Source: Tretioscincus oriximinensis (lineage: Eukaryota > Chordata > Lepidosauria > Squamata > Gymnophthalmidae). From it: DNA of 64,000 nucleotides. The notes below the pieces were generated by a model, which was given only the letters and a program-made list of their open reading frames with translations, was not told the DNA's origin and ran no database searches. Every line of letters begins with the position of its first letter. Within the stretch, counting starts at the first letter, position 1. The stretch spans positions 779,764 through 843,763 of the forward strand of contig JAJVDF010000162.1 in the NCBI GenBank assembly GCA_022410635.1, in the 5' to 3' direction. The translations under genes and the position numbers were made by a program. Shown piece by piece: positions 41,201 through 55,700 of this stretch.

Positions 41201-44200
41201 CATCATTTCCTGCAACTTCTTGATTTTCCTGCTGCGATCCTATTTTTCTCCAGTAGCTCGAGCTCACACTGTTAAATGCCGCCAAGTACTGCAAGAACAT
41301 ACCTTGCCTTTAAACCATCTTCAGTTCATCTTCTGTTCTGAAGAATTGGGTTTAGTACAGAAATAATATACATTAAACTACATTCATTATTCAAGACTGA
41401 AGAAGAACTGAACAAGGCTTAAAAGTAAAGGTGTGAGAAAGTCACAAAATCTAAAAAAATGTTGCAAGTCACGAGAAAAAGGAGGTCACAATTCACAGGG
41501 CAGATAATAACAGAAATGTCCCCTATGAAACGCTTTGTGTAAAGTTGCCCCTTAATTCCTACTGTTAAGTTCCTCTTGATTTGGGATTGAGGATGTTACA
41601 GAAGTCTGTTTGCATTTTCGTCCATAAAAAGCCAGGGGATTTTGAAATTAAATAGAGAATGACTTCCAAAGAACTCAAATTGTACCTAATTCTGCAACCT
41701 TTTAATTTAAGGGACCACCAGGCATTAAGGGAGACAAAGGAGACAACGGCAGTCCTGGGCTGCAGGTAATTACATTTCTTTTTAAAATCCTTCTTTTGAT
41801 TTCTGCTGATCTATGCATGTGCCTGACAGCTGTCTTCAAGACTTGTCAGCCTCTCTCGTAGTTTCAAAATTGCCTTTCTTCTGATACAAGAATCCCAATC
41901 CAGCATTTTCCAGCAATTTTCTATCCCCCCTCTTAGAGCCTGGAGTTTGGCAAATATTAATTACCTCAAATCTCAGAGCTGCAATGGGAGGTCAGAAAAA
42001 GAATTATGGAGATTTTGCAAATGGATAAGCAAGTTTAAAGAGAGGCTTATATGACCTTGGCCAAGGATAAACAGAGCACAAGTAACAGAGGGAGAACAGA
42101 AGTTTATCGTTTAATAGCCCAGCACACCACAATCTTCCTTCAAAGCAGAAGTGATTGAAGTCAAATCCAATATGGGCTTCTTTGTAGAGAAAGGAAAATA
42201 ACTTGTTCTCATGGTGGAAAAAATATTTCTGCATTTTCTCTGGCGTGTAGCCTAGTGATCTCAGATCTGAACTAAAAGGATGGAGGAGGAGTACTTTCTA
42301 CTTGACATCAGAAATCTGCCAAACTGGTTCAGGTTCAGTCTGTTTCAAACTGAACAAGACAGTTTGATCCAGTTTGAATTGAATAGGATGGTTCAGTCTG
42401 GTTTGAATTAAACAGGCGATTTGACCCATTTGGAATTGAATAAGGTGATGTGATCTCATTTGAAACGAACAGGGTGGCTCAATCCAGGTTGGAGAAATAA
42501 TTTTATAGCACATTAGAAACTTATAAGAAAAAGGTAGGCATTATGATGAAGTAGACTTGCCTACAAACGCTCATGCTGCCTCCTTTTTTCTTGTTAGAAG
42601 AAAAAGAAGTACTGGGGTTTTATATTCTGCTTTTCTCACCCAAAGGGACTCAAAGCGTATTTTTAGCCCGAAGGCTTACATTCTATCTTCCCACCAGGCT
42701 ATGGTGGTTCCCATTTATCTAGTCGCAGCTGTTGCAATTTCTTGCAATTCTTGCTTTCAAATAGCTGGGTTGGCTAGAGCTGCATGCTAGTAGAAGGTTT
42801 TCACCCCTCCATGCGGATTTAAAGACACAGTGTGATCGCTGCATTTCCATCTCACGTTGCTGATTTTAACATGTCGTGTGCTTGCAGCCTTAGTTTAATT
42901 TCATTGAAGATTAAAAGATTGCTAGATTTTTATTTAATAGCCAGCTGCACTTCACGCCTCTGGAAAAATAACAATTCTGCTTTTCTCCAGGGTATGATTG
43001 GGCCCCCAGGAGCACCAGGGAAAGATGGGATTCAAGGACCAAAGGTAAAACACATCAAGTAGACAGAATCCCATGCATTAAAATAAAAATGTAAGTCCCA
43101 GTGGGGTCAGAAGCAATCAAAAGTGCAGCAGGATATGATGACTTCTTTGTTTGCTCTGGCTGACAAAGCAACTGTTAAGTAGTATTAGAATTAATTTCCT
43201 TTGAACTGTTTCAGGGTCACAACAATGAAACAAGAAGCCTACAGTTTAGTGAAATAGTTAGAGTGCTGGATTTTTACTTGGTGGTCTTCTGGATCAATTC
43301 CCACTCTTATGATGATGATGATGATGATGATGATGATTACGATTATTACGATTATTACGATTATTACGATTATTATAATAGAGAGGGTTGGGGCAAATGA
43401 GGAATAGGTCCACTAGATATACTGAGAGTGTTTCCCCATCTGCACACCAACCTAAAAGGTTTCAGATGAATGTACGAGATGCTTCTTTGGATTGGTGGTG
43501 CTACTGTTAACTGACCATGGAAGAAGAGGCTATAAGAAGAGGTCAGCTGAAACAGATCACATACAATGCAGTCTGGCATTCTGTTCTACACAGGAGCCCA
43601 CCAATTTCTTCTGGCCATCTCAAGCAGTAGATAAAGCCTCCTCTTAACTCCCTGCAAATGATGCATTATCTTGAGAATTTTCAACTCTTTTCCACCCTTG
43701 TTTTGATTGGTTCCACAGGGTGTCCGAGGACTTGAAGGCACAGCAGGACCTCCAGGACCTCCAGGACCAAGGGTAAATTATGTGCAATACTAATAGAAAA
43801 CCCGCAAAAGTGTGGATTTGGTGGCAAGGGATGGAGGACGGAGACCAGAGTTTCGAGCCTGTTTTTACACATTTTATTAATAGTAGATATAACACTTCCA
43901 TTTTAAATACTTGCTAGCTGGAACAAGTTGAGTTGTATTACCACCTTTCAAGCATTGTCACTAGTTAGGTCTTGGGTACAGAACTTTGACTTTCTTCAGC
44001 TACAGAATTTGGCCAGGCCTAGAAAGGAACCTTTACCCAGAATGTGGAGCATGCAGAACAGACTCCAAAACAGTATTATTTTTTTCATTAAATAATTGCT
44101 TTTCCTCTCATCTAGTATGGTCAGTTTTGAAATTTTGCTGCCAGAATGATAAGGCCCAACCGGTTGTTTCACTTCTCACAGAAGTGCAAGTGGTGTTGGC

Positions 44201-47200
44201 ATCCAAGAAGTCTCTTTCCTGCTGGCCTTCAGGCTTTTAAACTGCCCTTCCATTGGAAACACAACAGACACCATTGTTATATATTGTTCATGGGATTTTG
44301 CTATTTAGTTAGTTTGTCCTGTCATGCAGGAAAGACTAATCTGTTTTATGGATGTTTTTTTAAAGTGTTATAACTCATTTTGGACCGTCTGGTGTAGAGT
44401 GGATATAAATATTGGTATAAATATATAAAATGAATTTAATAGATTGACAAACTTGTTATCTCCAATAATGACTTGGGATCTCTCTCTGCCCTGGGAGTTC
44501 AAGGACCAGTTTGAGAAGTCCATCGTGGACTTGGAGTGCCTACTTCCAGTTATTTCCTGTTCTGCCAGTTATGGCCACTTCTACACAGAGATGATTTAGC
44601 CACAGTAATCCTTGACTTCCACATTGGACTATTATAATGCGCTCTATATGGGGTTGTCCATGAAAATGGTTTGGAAACTGCATCTGGTGCACAAGGCAGC
44701 AGATTATTGCAATTATACAAAAATATCTCTTTACTTTCACTTGACTGGGGTAAACCAGTGCCTGACCCATACTTATAAGACCATTGGTTATCATAGAATC
44801 ATAGAGCTAGAAGGGACTTCTAGGGTCATGGGGTCCAACCCCCTGCTCAGTGCAGGATTTAATAAACCATCCCAGACAGATGGGTGCCCAGCCTCTGTTT
44901 GAAGATTTCCAGTGAAAAAGAACTCACCACCTCCTGTGGCAGCTTAGTCCATTGTTTTATCATCCTTACTGTCAAGAAAGTTTTTTCTGATATCTAATCT
45001 AAAGCCATTTCCTTCATAGTTTCATCCCATTGTTTCTAGAGCTTCCATGTGGCATTCCTTTTTATGTTTCTTTGTATAAATTTATCTTTTCATGGTGACC
45101 TTAGATATAAATACTGCATTGAGCAATTGTACCTCTCACAATTTGTGCAAACGAGTGAAAAACATTCCCAGTTACTCCATTTCCATTCATTGCTGCCTTT
45201 GTGCTTTGCGAAATCTCCGTATGTTAAATCTCAAAAGTTGAGACCACGCAACACACCAGATGTAATGGGAAAATGAACTTTTTCATAGCAGAAAATAATG
45301 AAGTATCGTTTCGTTATTGCCTCTTAGGAGTAGATGTTACTTTCACATTCTACTTTAATTCTCAGAGCCAACCCTATGGGGTAGTCTGAAAGGAAGAAGC
45401 TAAGTCAGCAGAAGGAGAAGAAGAAATTGAACTGAGAGAATGAAATAATAGTGGAAGACAAAGAAATATGACAAATGAAACGAAGTAAAAATAAAAGTTG
45501 ATGGGCAGGAAATTGGACTTTGTGTGTAATGTACACAGATCTGGCTCCTTCTACATAAGGAAGCCAATAAAAACGGGAATAAAATACCCTGCAGTTCCAC
45601 CCTTGGATATACATTTCTGTGTTACTAGTCTGTTCCTTAAATTATGATGCTAATGGGAATTGAAGTGAGCAGACGCCATGTACTGTATACTCTGAATGTT
45701 ATTTCCCTAACACATGGGGACACTTACGGGAACCTAGAGGCAAATTGCCAGTTCCTGAAACCTGTACCGACTAACATGACTGTTTCCCCTCCAACCGTGG
45801 TGTCTTTCTGTCGTATGGGACCTCTTCATTTGCATTTGCAGGGTTTCCAAGGCATTGCTGGTGCACAAGGCAGCCCTGGAGAAAAGGGTCCTCCTGGAGA
45901 AATTGGACCCACAGTAAGTCTACTTCTTTTTTCTCTCCAATGCTGGAGTTCTCCTCACATGCAAAGTGCCTGTGAAAGTTTTGTGATGTGACCAGAACTA
46001 ATGTCACTCCAGGCACCATTCCCAGAAGCAGAGACCAGAAGTGACATCATTTGTGATGTGACTTCTGCCCCCCGGGGTGACTTTCCTTGAAACATGGGCC
46101 AGAAAATGACATCACAATGATGTCACTCCTGGCCCTGGTGTGAGTTTTTTACAATGCTGGTTAGGAATCTCCCCAAATGTACGAGATTCTCACATAATTC
46201 CCACCACTGTTTCTCACTCACACCATCAAAAGGAAAGTGAAGCAAAGGACACAAAAATTACTGAAGTGCTGTTAAGAGTATAACAGGAGTACTTCTGAAT
46301 CAAGCCATTGTGTATCGAGTCCAGCATCCTGTCTTGGACTATTTGCATGGTGGTATGGATTGACACCAACCCTGAATCACAAATGAATAAAAATTTCTAA
46401 GCTTGGGGCCCTTTTAGTGTTACTATAATGGCTCGCCCAGTATTCTCAAATATAAGCGGTGTACCTCTGCATTCATCTATGTTATGGATCAGGATTCCAC
46501 TGGTTTGCTGGTATACTGTTTAAGTAGGTCTACTGGTAATCCTGATCAGGCCCTCTCTGACTGGGATCAGGTTTTGTCCAGCATGAACGAGTGTACTGGT
46601 GGGAGGTAAAGCACAGAAACCAAGTTCGTGTGTGTGTGTCTTATCCTGGTTCAAGGATACGTACAGAAAGGAATAACAAAGCTTAATTAAGCTCGATCTT
46701 TTCTCCAGATTTTACTACCAAAGTATCCAGCAAGGGTGTTGCCATGCCTCGAGAGTATCCTTTATGCTCTGAACCATAGCTTTTCTGATGTATTAGTTTC
46801 AGGGACAAGAAATTGACTCCTATACCATTAAGAAAAAGAGGGGGAAATGAAAGGAATTCTGGGAAAATTCTAGGCACTCAACACACCTTTCCTGTTAGTT
46901 TCATTTTTGTGTAGCAGTAGAGTCAGACCTGGAGAGAGCATTCTCTTTTGACAAGAACTAGTCCACAAGGAAAAGATATTCCACACAGAGGGAAGAAAGA
47001 AAGTTAATTTGCCAAGAAGGAAGAGATGAAAGCACGAGAGACTGTCGCAGTCTAACTGGACAGCTGGTATTGAAAGGAAAACCTTACTCTTGGGTGGAAA
47101 TTTAAGTTCTTTATTAAGTTTTATGCATACGTTGAGGATTAAAGTCTTCAAAATACAAAGCTATGTGGACATTTCTTTGTTCAGACTGTGTTCCTGAGGG

Positions 47201-50200
47201 CCAGAGGATATTGTTACACTCAAAGTTTATTAGCATTGCCCTTGGTATCTCGTGTCTTACAGGAAAAAAAAAAAAGTAGGAAGCTTGAGCTTTCTGAGAC
47301 AAATCTTCTTCAGAGTTTGCTACCAAACTAGCTAGTTTCATAGCAGCAAAATAACTGCAGAGAACATGATAAAGTTTGGAGAACTTTATGGACCAACACT
47401 GAACAACAGATATAGTGAAAATGACTTGCTTCAGTCTATAAAATTATTTTTGCTCTGTTTTCTTCTCCAGGGACTACCTGGTCCAAAAGGAGAAAGAGGG
47501 GAGAAAGTAAGTCTCTTGGATGTCCTTTTAATGTTTAATGATCTTTGCAGGTGTATCAAGATATTGTTGAGCTTAGGAAAAATCAAGGTTGGTTACGTGT
47601 TTGACCTGTGAATACCTTCTGTTCCCCTCCTGAATTGACAGAGTCCTTGCTGCTATACTAAGACCAGAGGCGATGTGAAGGCTGGTGATTGTTCCCTCCA
47701 TGTATACATGCATTTCCTTTTCTGAAGGAACTTGTAACTGGATTTGATATGGGCAAATGACAAGTCAATAAATAATACTTGTTTTATTTCACTTCCTGAA
47801 ATACATCAGCCAACAAAATTCCTTTCCCCGATTTCAATTATCCAAAAATATCTGAAAAGTTACAGAATAATTCCAAGAACATTTCAGAGCTTTCTCTGAA
47901 ATCGGAAGAGTCTGGTTTAGCAAGGGCTCGCAATTGAAGGCATCATAAATGGATTCGGTTCTGTCAAGCAAACAAAGTCTTCACACAATAATAATAAATA
48001 CATTCAAATTTTACAGTAAACTAACTCTTCCCAAAGGGTTTCCTGAATGCGCTCTAAGCGTGTGGTAAGCAGCTGCATTTTTTATATAGTACTAGTGGGA
48101 TTAGCCCCTCTGCCCCCTTGCTCTCAACCATGCCTCCACCCAATCCCACCCAGCCCGTCTAAGTCTAGCATTCTGTCTCTCACAATGGCCCACCAATCGC
48201 ACCTGTGCAGTCTGGAACAGAAGAGGGCAAAATCTTCAACTGTTCTCGATGCCCTGCAAATGGCGTTTCAGGAATGCTGCCTGTTGCTCCTCTCCCTTGA
48301 ACCCTCCCATCCTCCTTTCACTTGCTTCTTTGTTTCATTCCTTCTTTCTTTCCAGTTTCCTTTCCTTCCTCCTTTTCCTTCTTCCTTTTGCTCCCAGTAC
48401 TGGTCCCAGTACTGAACCCTGGAGTATTCACACTTTGGAGGCTGCCAAAGTTCCAAGCCCTGTCATTGGTCATTATATCTAAGAATATTGAATTCTCCCA
48501 TATGCCTTTTATTACTTAGAATTAGTTGCACAGTTTAGTATTAATTATTTTAACTTTGCTAAAAGTCACACTCTCATCTGGAAGTCTCCCAGTTCAATTC
48601 TGCCCTCTCTCTCAAAATCCAGTTGGGTGACCTTGATCTAGTTCACAGTTCTTAAGTACTCTCTCAGCCCCACCTACTTCACAAGATGTCTGTTGTGAAG
48701 AGAAGGTTATGCAAGCCACTTTGATTCCCTTCTGGTTGAAAAAAAGCGGGATATAAAAACCTATCAGAAGCAGGACCTTCTTCTGAGACCTCTTCCTCTT
48801 CTGAGGAGGAAAAATAAGAACAGGTTGATATTCAAGATTTTGATATTTGCAGAAAGAGAATACAAGCTCAGAAAAGATTAATTAGAGCTTAATAAAGCAT
48901 TATTATTATTGTTATTATTATTGTTATTATTGTTATTGTTATTATTAATTAAAGAAAAATAAAGCACACCCAGACTCTAGATGCTATAAATAAGTTGGAA
49001 GTTCCATAGATGGTTGCAGTTGACATCTGCTTTTGTTAACATTCTATAGAAGAAATAAAGCCAGTTCAATTTACCTTGTATTCCTTAATTATCCTTGTAT
49101 GAGAGACAAAACAACTGCAGAAATCCATAGACATTCTTAAAGACATTTACAGAAATTCAATATCCAACTATGAATCTTCCTTCTTGACATTATTTTTCAA
49201 TAGTTTCCTTTGAAAACATTTCTTTTGAAAAATTCAGCACTTTAATATAATATCAAGAAATAATATCAAGAAGACTTCCCTACTGGTCATTTAATGCTGT
49301 TCTGGGATATCCTGACTCTCCCGTGAATATTTCAACAGTTGCTAATTGTATAACTTTTATCAGAATTAAATTACATAGGTTCCTGGCTTTTATGCCAAAT
49401 TTAAAACCCCTTTTGCTCTCCTGCTAGATTTTTCCTAACTGTCATTTATATATCCTGGGCATCCTGCCCATCTCTTGTTTAATTTAGTGTAAAGCCAGAC
49501 GTATCAATCCAGACGGTGGTATCAAAAATCTTATTGTTTGATACAAGTCTCAATTTTCATTTCATTACGAGCTGTTACAGATAATGGCCGTGTCTATTTT
49601 CAAGCTGTTTCCTGCATTTTGATTGCTTTATTACCTACCTCTGGAAAAGGTCCGTGCAGATAAACAACGTCAGACTTACAACCTAAAACAATTTAGCTAT
49701 TTAGCCAGAAAGAAGAAATAAGGTATTGTAAATTTTGCACAAAATGACAATATTCAGAAGTTGGTAAATAGGGGATTCTTATGACAGTGAGGCACTGAAC
49801 TGAGAAATTATAGAAATTCGAGATTATCATTTCCTCTATGCCAAGGCATATATGAACAGTTTCTCCTTAATGCCCCATATGGAATGAGAAAAATATAGAA
49901 GAATGATGCATTATAGAATAAATGGCTAGAGGTTTGTTAAACCAATTCATTTGTTTTATGTTTTATGTTTAAACTGATGTTAAAAACAGGTTAAAATCAA
50001 AGGGACAAGTGGGGGGAGGGGGGGGAAGCATGGATGGGAGCAAGGGGGAGGCCAGAATCCGTTACATTACCGTAATTCAGCGGGCTAATTCCATTAGTGT
50101 GAATATAATGTGTTATCCCTCGATATTCCCTCCAGCATATACTAATATTTGTCTGTTATCCCCGCTAATTGCGTTGGGATTTGAAACCAGTGGTAGATGA

Positions 50201-52729
50201 CTTTTGTGTAGACGTCTCTAAGTTTAGATGATGGTCCCTACCACTTCGGTTTAGTTTCTGAAATTTCTTCAGGAATTTGGAGGCAAACTACAGATGATTT
50301 AATTTTCTTGTGGGAAATGATACCTTCTTGAAAGTGATTCTGAGTTGTGAGTTAAATGCGTCATGTTACGAAATGCTGCTTTAAGCTTCTTGATTGTGTT
50401 GCCTTTGATTTCATTGTGATCATGTTTGTTAATTTCAGCAAAATCCATGTAAATAGAAAATAATGATGCTCCTTAGCCCTTTCATCAGCATTATTCCTCT
50501 CCATTTGCTGTTGCTTATAAATAAATGCCTTTTCGCTTATCTACCAAAATTAAGAAAGCATTGAACCTCAAAATAGATTTTTGCTGCTTATTGCAACCAT
50601 TCATATTTAATCTTGGAATAGATTCTACGCAAATGGAAAGATGATTAGCACAATATATAAATAAATAATAATAATGATCAGTTAACAGTAGTACCACCAA
50701 TCCAAGGAAGCATCTCGTGCATTCATCTGAAACCTTTTAGGTTGGTGTTCAGATAGGGCAGCACACACCAACTATCTACTGAACTTATTCTTCACTTGCC
50801 CCAGCCATCTCTATTGTTGTTGTGATAATAATATTAATAATTAATAATTAATAATTAATAATGGTTTATCATAGGAAGAGGTTTTAACTTGACCTTTTCC
50901 TTAGGAATAAATAAACACAATTCAAGATAATAAGTGACTATTAGCCCACATGGCAGTAAGCAGAGGTCTTCTTCCATAGATCACCTTCTGAGAAATTGTT
51001 CCCACTAGTTCTCCTTTGTCGGTAGTTGATAATTTTAGCAGAGGTCTCAGGGGATCATTTTGGCTCCCATGTTATGCTGTTGCTTATAATCAGTTGCTTT
51101 AGATTCCTTGACTCCGACTCCACAGACCTGATCTTGATGATTCTATAAGAAGAACTGAGTTTTTATACTCTGCTTTTCCCACCCAAAGGGACTCAAAGCA
51201 GCTTACAAGCTTATTTTTTTGCCCACCACGTTCTATTTTCCCCACCATGCTGTGATGGCCCCCATTTATATAATTACGTTTCTTTTAAATAGCTGGGTTG
51301 GCTAGAGCTGAGGTTTGCAGAGGGTGCTCATCCCTCTCCACAACCGAAACATAGAGTCATAGAATGATAGAACTTAAAAGTTGGTATCTCTGCTGAAACA
51401 CCAGGGCTCATAGCTGCTGTATCATTGTGTGTTCCACTGTTTGCTTGCCGTGACTCAACTTTTTCTACTTGCTCTCTCTGCTTAGGGTGAATCACAGTCC
51501 TTATCTACAATCTATCATCTTGTTAATCAAGCCTGTGAGCGCCTGATTCAGTGTAAGTGGAAACCTCCCAATCCTGTTAAACAACTACCGGTCGCTTGAG
51601 TCCCAGTGGGAGTAGGGCTGTCAGCCACCACTGTCAATAGGTAAGAAACAAAAAGGCTGCTGAAAAAAATGTATTGAGAAACAGAAATAAAGCCGTGTAT
51701 AAAGGCAAAATCAGGGCCCGAGAGAAACTTAACTTTGGCTGGGTTTCACTCGGGGCCTGAGGAAGTTCAGCGAAATCTCTACTACAACCGGGCGGAGACA
51801 GCCCCTATTTTGCCCGTGTACCCGGCTTTATTTCTGTTTTTCAGTACGTTTTTTCAGCAGCCGTGTGGTGTCTCTTTGCTTCTTATCTATTGCCTTCGCC
51901 GACACCACTCCCCTCATTGTTATGAAGCCACCACTGTCAGACAACAGTGCAGAATTATGGGATGAGCTCCAGTCCCTCAGCTTGTGTGACTCTTTCCAGG
52001 GATGAAAATACTCATAAGTATCTGGATCGCCCACTTTGTGATTTTCAGAGAAATAGCCGTGTTAGTCTAGCAGAAAGTCCAGCAAAGGAGCTAGCAGCAC
52101 TTTGAGACTAACTTGAGAAAAGTGGTTGGCAGAAGCTTTCGTAGACAGGTCTACTTCTTCAGTAGACCTGTCTACGAAAGCTTATGCCAGCCACTTTTCT
52201 CAAGTTACTCTCAAAGTGCTGCTAGCTCCTTTGCTGCACTTTGTGACTGTGCACTCAGCATTTTCCTGAAATAAAAACCCAGAAGCAAGAGCCAACAAAG
52301 CAAGAAGTATTGCTAGTTCAGGAAAACTGGGTTCAAAATTCCTTGAAATAGTTATATTCTAGAATGATAACTGGGATTGTCTCAGACCTGTGTGGTAAAC
52401 CCAAAATAGTGCTGGGATAATCCCGGGTTTTATGCTGTACCTGCACAGTATTTTTGCTGACACGTTCTATATTGAGAGAGCCAGAAAGTCTCTGCACTCC
52501 GCCACATGATCCAGCTGGGTGAGTTTTGGTTAGTCACAGTTCTTCGTAGCTCTCTCAGTCCCACCTGCTTCACAATGTGTCTGTTGTGAAGAGAAGAACA
52601 GAAAGTTACTGTATGTAAGCCATGTTAATTCCATTACTATTCTTCTTTTTCTTTTTCTTGATGATATTCAAGATTTTGATATTTGCAGAAAGGGAACACA
52701 AGCTCAGAAAAGTTTAATTAGAGCTTAAT

Positions 52730-52766
<37 letters not shown>

Positions 52767-55700
52767 TATCATTATCATCATCATCATCATCAATTATTAA
52801 TTATTAATTATTAGTGGTTTTAGCTCCTTTCATCAGCCTTCCTAGTTTTAAGTGATAATCAACTTTGGGTGGGCTGACCGTTTACACGTGTTGAGTCAGG
52901 GGTAGAAACAACAGAATAGATGCTCCTCGCATTTTGAATGTTGATGCTATTCCATGGGACTCATTTATATTTTGCAAACCCAGTACGAAATTGGATTGGG
53001 GAGGGATTTTTGTTTTAGACTTTTCCAGAGAGAAATGCTAAAGCTCATGTTGGTGCCAATTGGTGCCTAACAGTTCTGGAGGGCTTCAGGTTAATTAAGG
53101 ATCAATTAATTATGAATCAATATTACCAATTGCTAATGCTATTTTATAAAAATGAAATATTCGAACCTCATTGATTGATTAAATTGATACTGAAATTACA
53201 ATGGGGAGTTGCTTTCAAAAACAAAATCTAGTCAATGCAGGAAACAGAGTGGGAGAAGATTATAATCCATGCAATTTTGTTGTTTTCCATTCACAGCTCA
53301 TGTGTTGAAATTTGACTCATTCATTCACGAGCACTCCAGGAAACCTGTTCCCATGTGGGAAGATAAACTGAAGGCTGGAGAACCGGGACCCCCTGGTATC
53401 CCTGGTCCTCCTGGCATGAAAGGAGAGAGAGGAGAAGTGGGAATGCCTGGGCACCCTGGTCGAGATGGATACCCTGGAGAGAGAGGTACAAATCAGGCTT
53501 TTCAGGTGCTATTTGTGCATGACTCCTAGATCTATTAAAGTATACATAGGCTGTATTTGCACTACACCTTAAAACGTGTGCAGCTGTGGCGCCAACATCC
53601 CCCAGCCCCATTGTGTTCCCATAAAAACCGACTCCAAAGTGCTCTCACATCCCTCGGTACCCACTCCATTCACTTCTGCTACAGAGTTCATGGCTTAATT
53701 CTGTTGCCGTTGCTCCTTTTTGCCATCCACGTTAGTTGTACTCCAGCTGTGGAATTCTCCATAGCCGCTCTCATATGTGTGTGCGCTCCTGTCTCAGACT
53801 CGCACTGAGGCATGACGTTATGGAAGATTGGGGCTGGGTGGCTGTGCACATAAGATTTTCTGCCAGTTCCTCCTGACCACCGTTCTGTGCACAAGTCCTT
53901 TTGGGCAGTGCACAATCCCAACCCGATCTCATTTTATTTTTTGCCAGGGAGGGAGGGAGTGAGGAAGGAAGGAAAGAGGGGGACAATGTCTGGGACTGGA
54001 TTTGATGACGATGATGCAGATCTACCTAATCCCATGTTGTCAGCCACATTACAAAACTGCACACGAGCTCCCCCTTTACAATGCCGGGCACCATTCCTTT
54101 AAATATAGCAGTTTCTGTATGTTGTTTTGATTATTAGCTGCGCTGAAACCTTCTGGTAAATGAAGAACGGCCTGGTGGAGGGAGGCAAAAAGTGATAGCA
54201 GGCGAGATGCAGGGAGGAAGCGAGGGATGCACGACTCACCCCGGCTGCTCAAGGCCTCCAAAGCCTTGGTAACGTCGGTCTCTACTGTTCCTCCTGCTGC
54301 CGCCACTGCTCTTCTGCTGCGTGTCTGTCCACGGTGCTGATGGGAAACGGGGGGGGGGGGGGGGGGGGGCAGGCGGGCATGCGAGGCAGGGGGACAAAGA
54401 CAAAGGGGAGGCAGCAGAGGAGCGGAGCTGCACCCAAGTGCAAACAGGAAGCGTGCAATGGATCCGCTGCTGCCCATCCCCTCTCCCTTGCCAGAAAAGC
54501 TGTTTTTTCCAGCTTTTGCTCCAGCTAAGGTGGGAGGGATTCCACTTCAGCCATGTGTGCTGTGTGGGCTTTTAACCTGGGGTGGAAATGGAGGTGGAAT
54601 TAGGCATCCAATTCGGATTGAATTTGGAGTGCTTTCCACTCCGTTTTTAGGTGTAGTGCGTTTGCAGCCATAGAATCATAGAGTTATAAGGAATCTCCAG
54701 GACCACTGTGTCAAATCACTTGCGCCGTGCAAAATTCCCAGATATTGCCAAGTGTCCAGGCTTGGTTTGAAAACTTTCATCAATGCAGAACTCACCACCT
54801 CCTGTGGCAACGTATTCCACTATTCCTATTTGTCACCATTTGGATTTTTTTCCCTAACATCTAATCTGCATCCACTCCATTACAGTTATATCCAGGGCTT
54901 TTTTTGTGACGGAACGCGCCAGTACACAGTATCGGCACCTTTTATTTAGNNNGGNGGGGGGGNGGGGGGGTGTTAGCGGTGGCAGCGGCGGGGGCCGGCG
55001 GCAGCTAACACCACCCCCCGCCCCCCCGCCTAAATAAAAGGTGCCGGTACTGCGGCGTTAGCGGTGGGGGGGCTAACGCCGTCCCCCCTGCCGCCACCAC
55101 CGCTAACGCCGCCCCCCCCCTCACCGGCGTTAGTACCGTCACCTTTTTTTCTAGAAAAAAAGCACTGGTTATATCCCATTGCTTCTAGCCTCTCTTTATG
55201 CAACTGAGAACAGGGCTAATCCCTCTGCCCTATGGTAGCCCCTCTAATATTTGCAAACAGATGTATTGTCTATATAACATTCAAGCTTTTCATTTTTTTT
55301 GCTCAGCTTAGCATACAGAGCAGAAACATGAGAAAAATTCACCAGTATTTAATCAATCTAGGAGAAGGCAAGAATTCATACTGTCAGCTGGAAAAGAAAA
55401 TAGAATATTTTGATGACATTCTAATCTGAGCCAGTAGAGAATTCCCTTCCAAACCAATTTCCATGTACCCACCTCCCCCTATCACGCACCGAGCAACTTT
55501 GCAAGAATACTGAACTATGCAGGATGTGAAATAGAGCAGTTCACTAAAGGCTACGGATGTTACAGTGGTTGGCTTGGGGTGGTGAGAGGGTTAAGAATGC
55601 TATATTATGATGTTCAGTGGTTGTTCAGTGGTTATTATGTTCACATTTTTTTTTAAAAAGGCAGTGAAATCCCATTATAGATGTCTGGGACTCCTGAGCT

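Noticed and set aside
46000..46140. Cluster of tgacatca/tgatgtca words resembling CRE or AP-1 sites
   Set aside because: They occur in a short repetitive stretch inside an intron, like the gtcacatgac words at 19855; likely repeat-derived. No support for an enhancer.
54076..54575. Pro-rich and Gly-rich open frames, first read as possible collagen
   Set aside because: No Gly-X-Y register; they lie inside a GC-rich transposon with a poly-G run.
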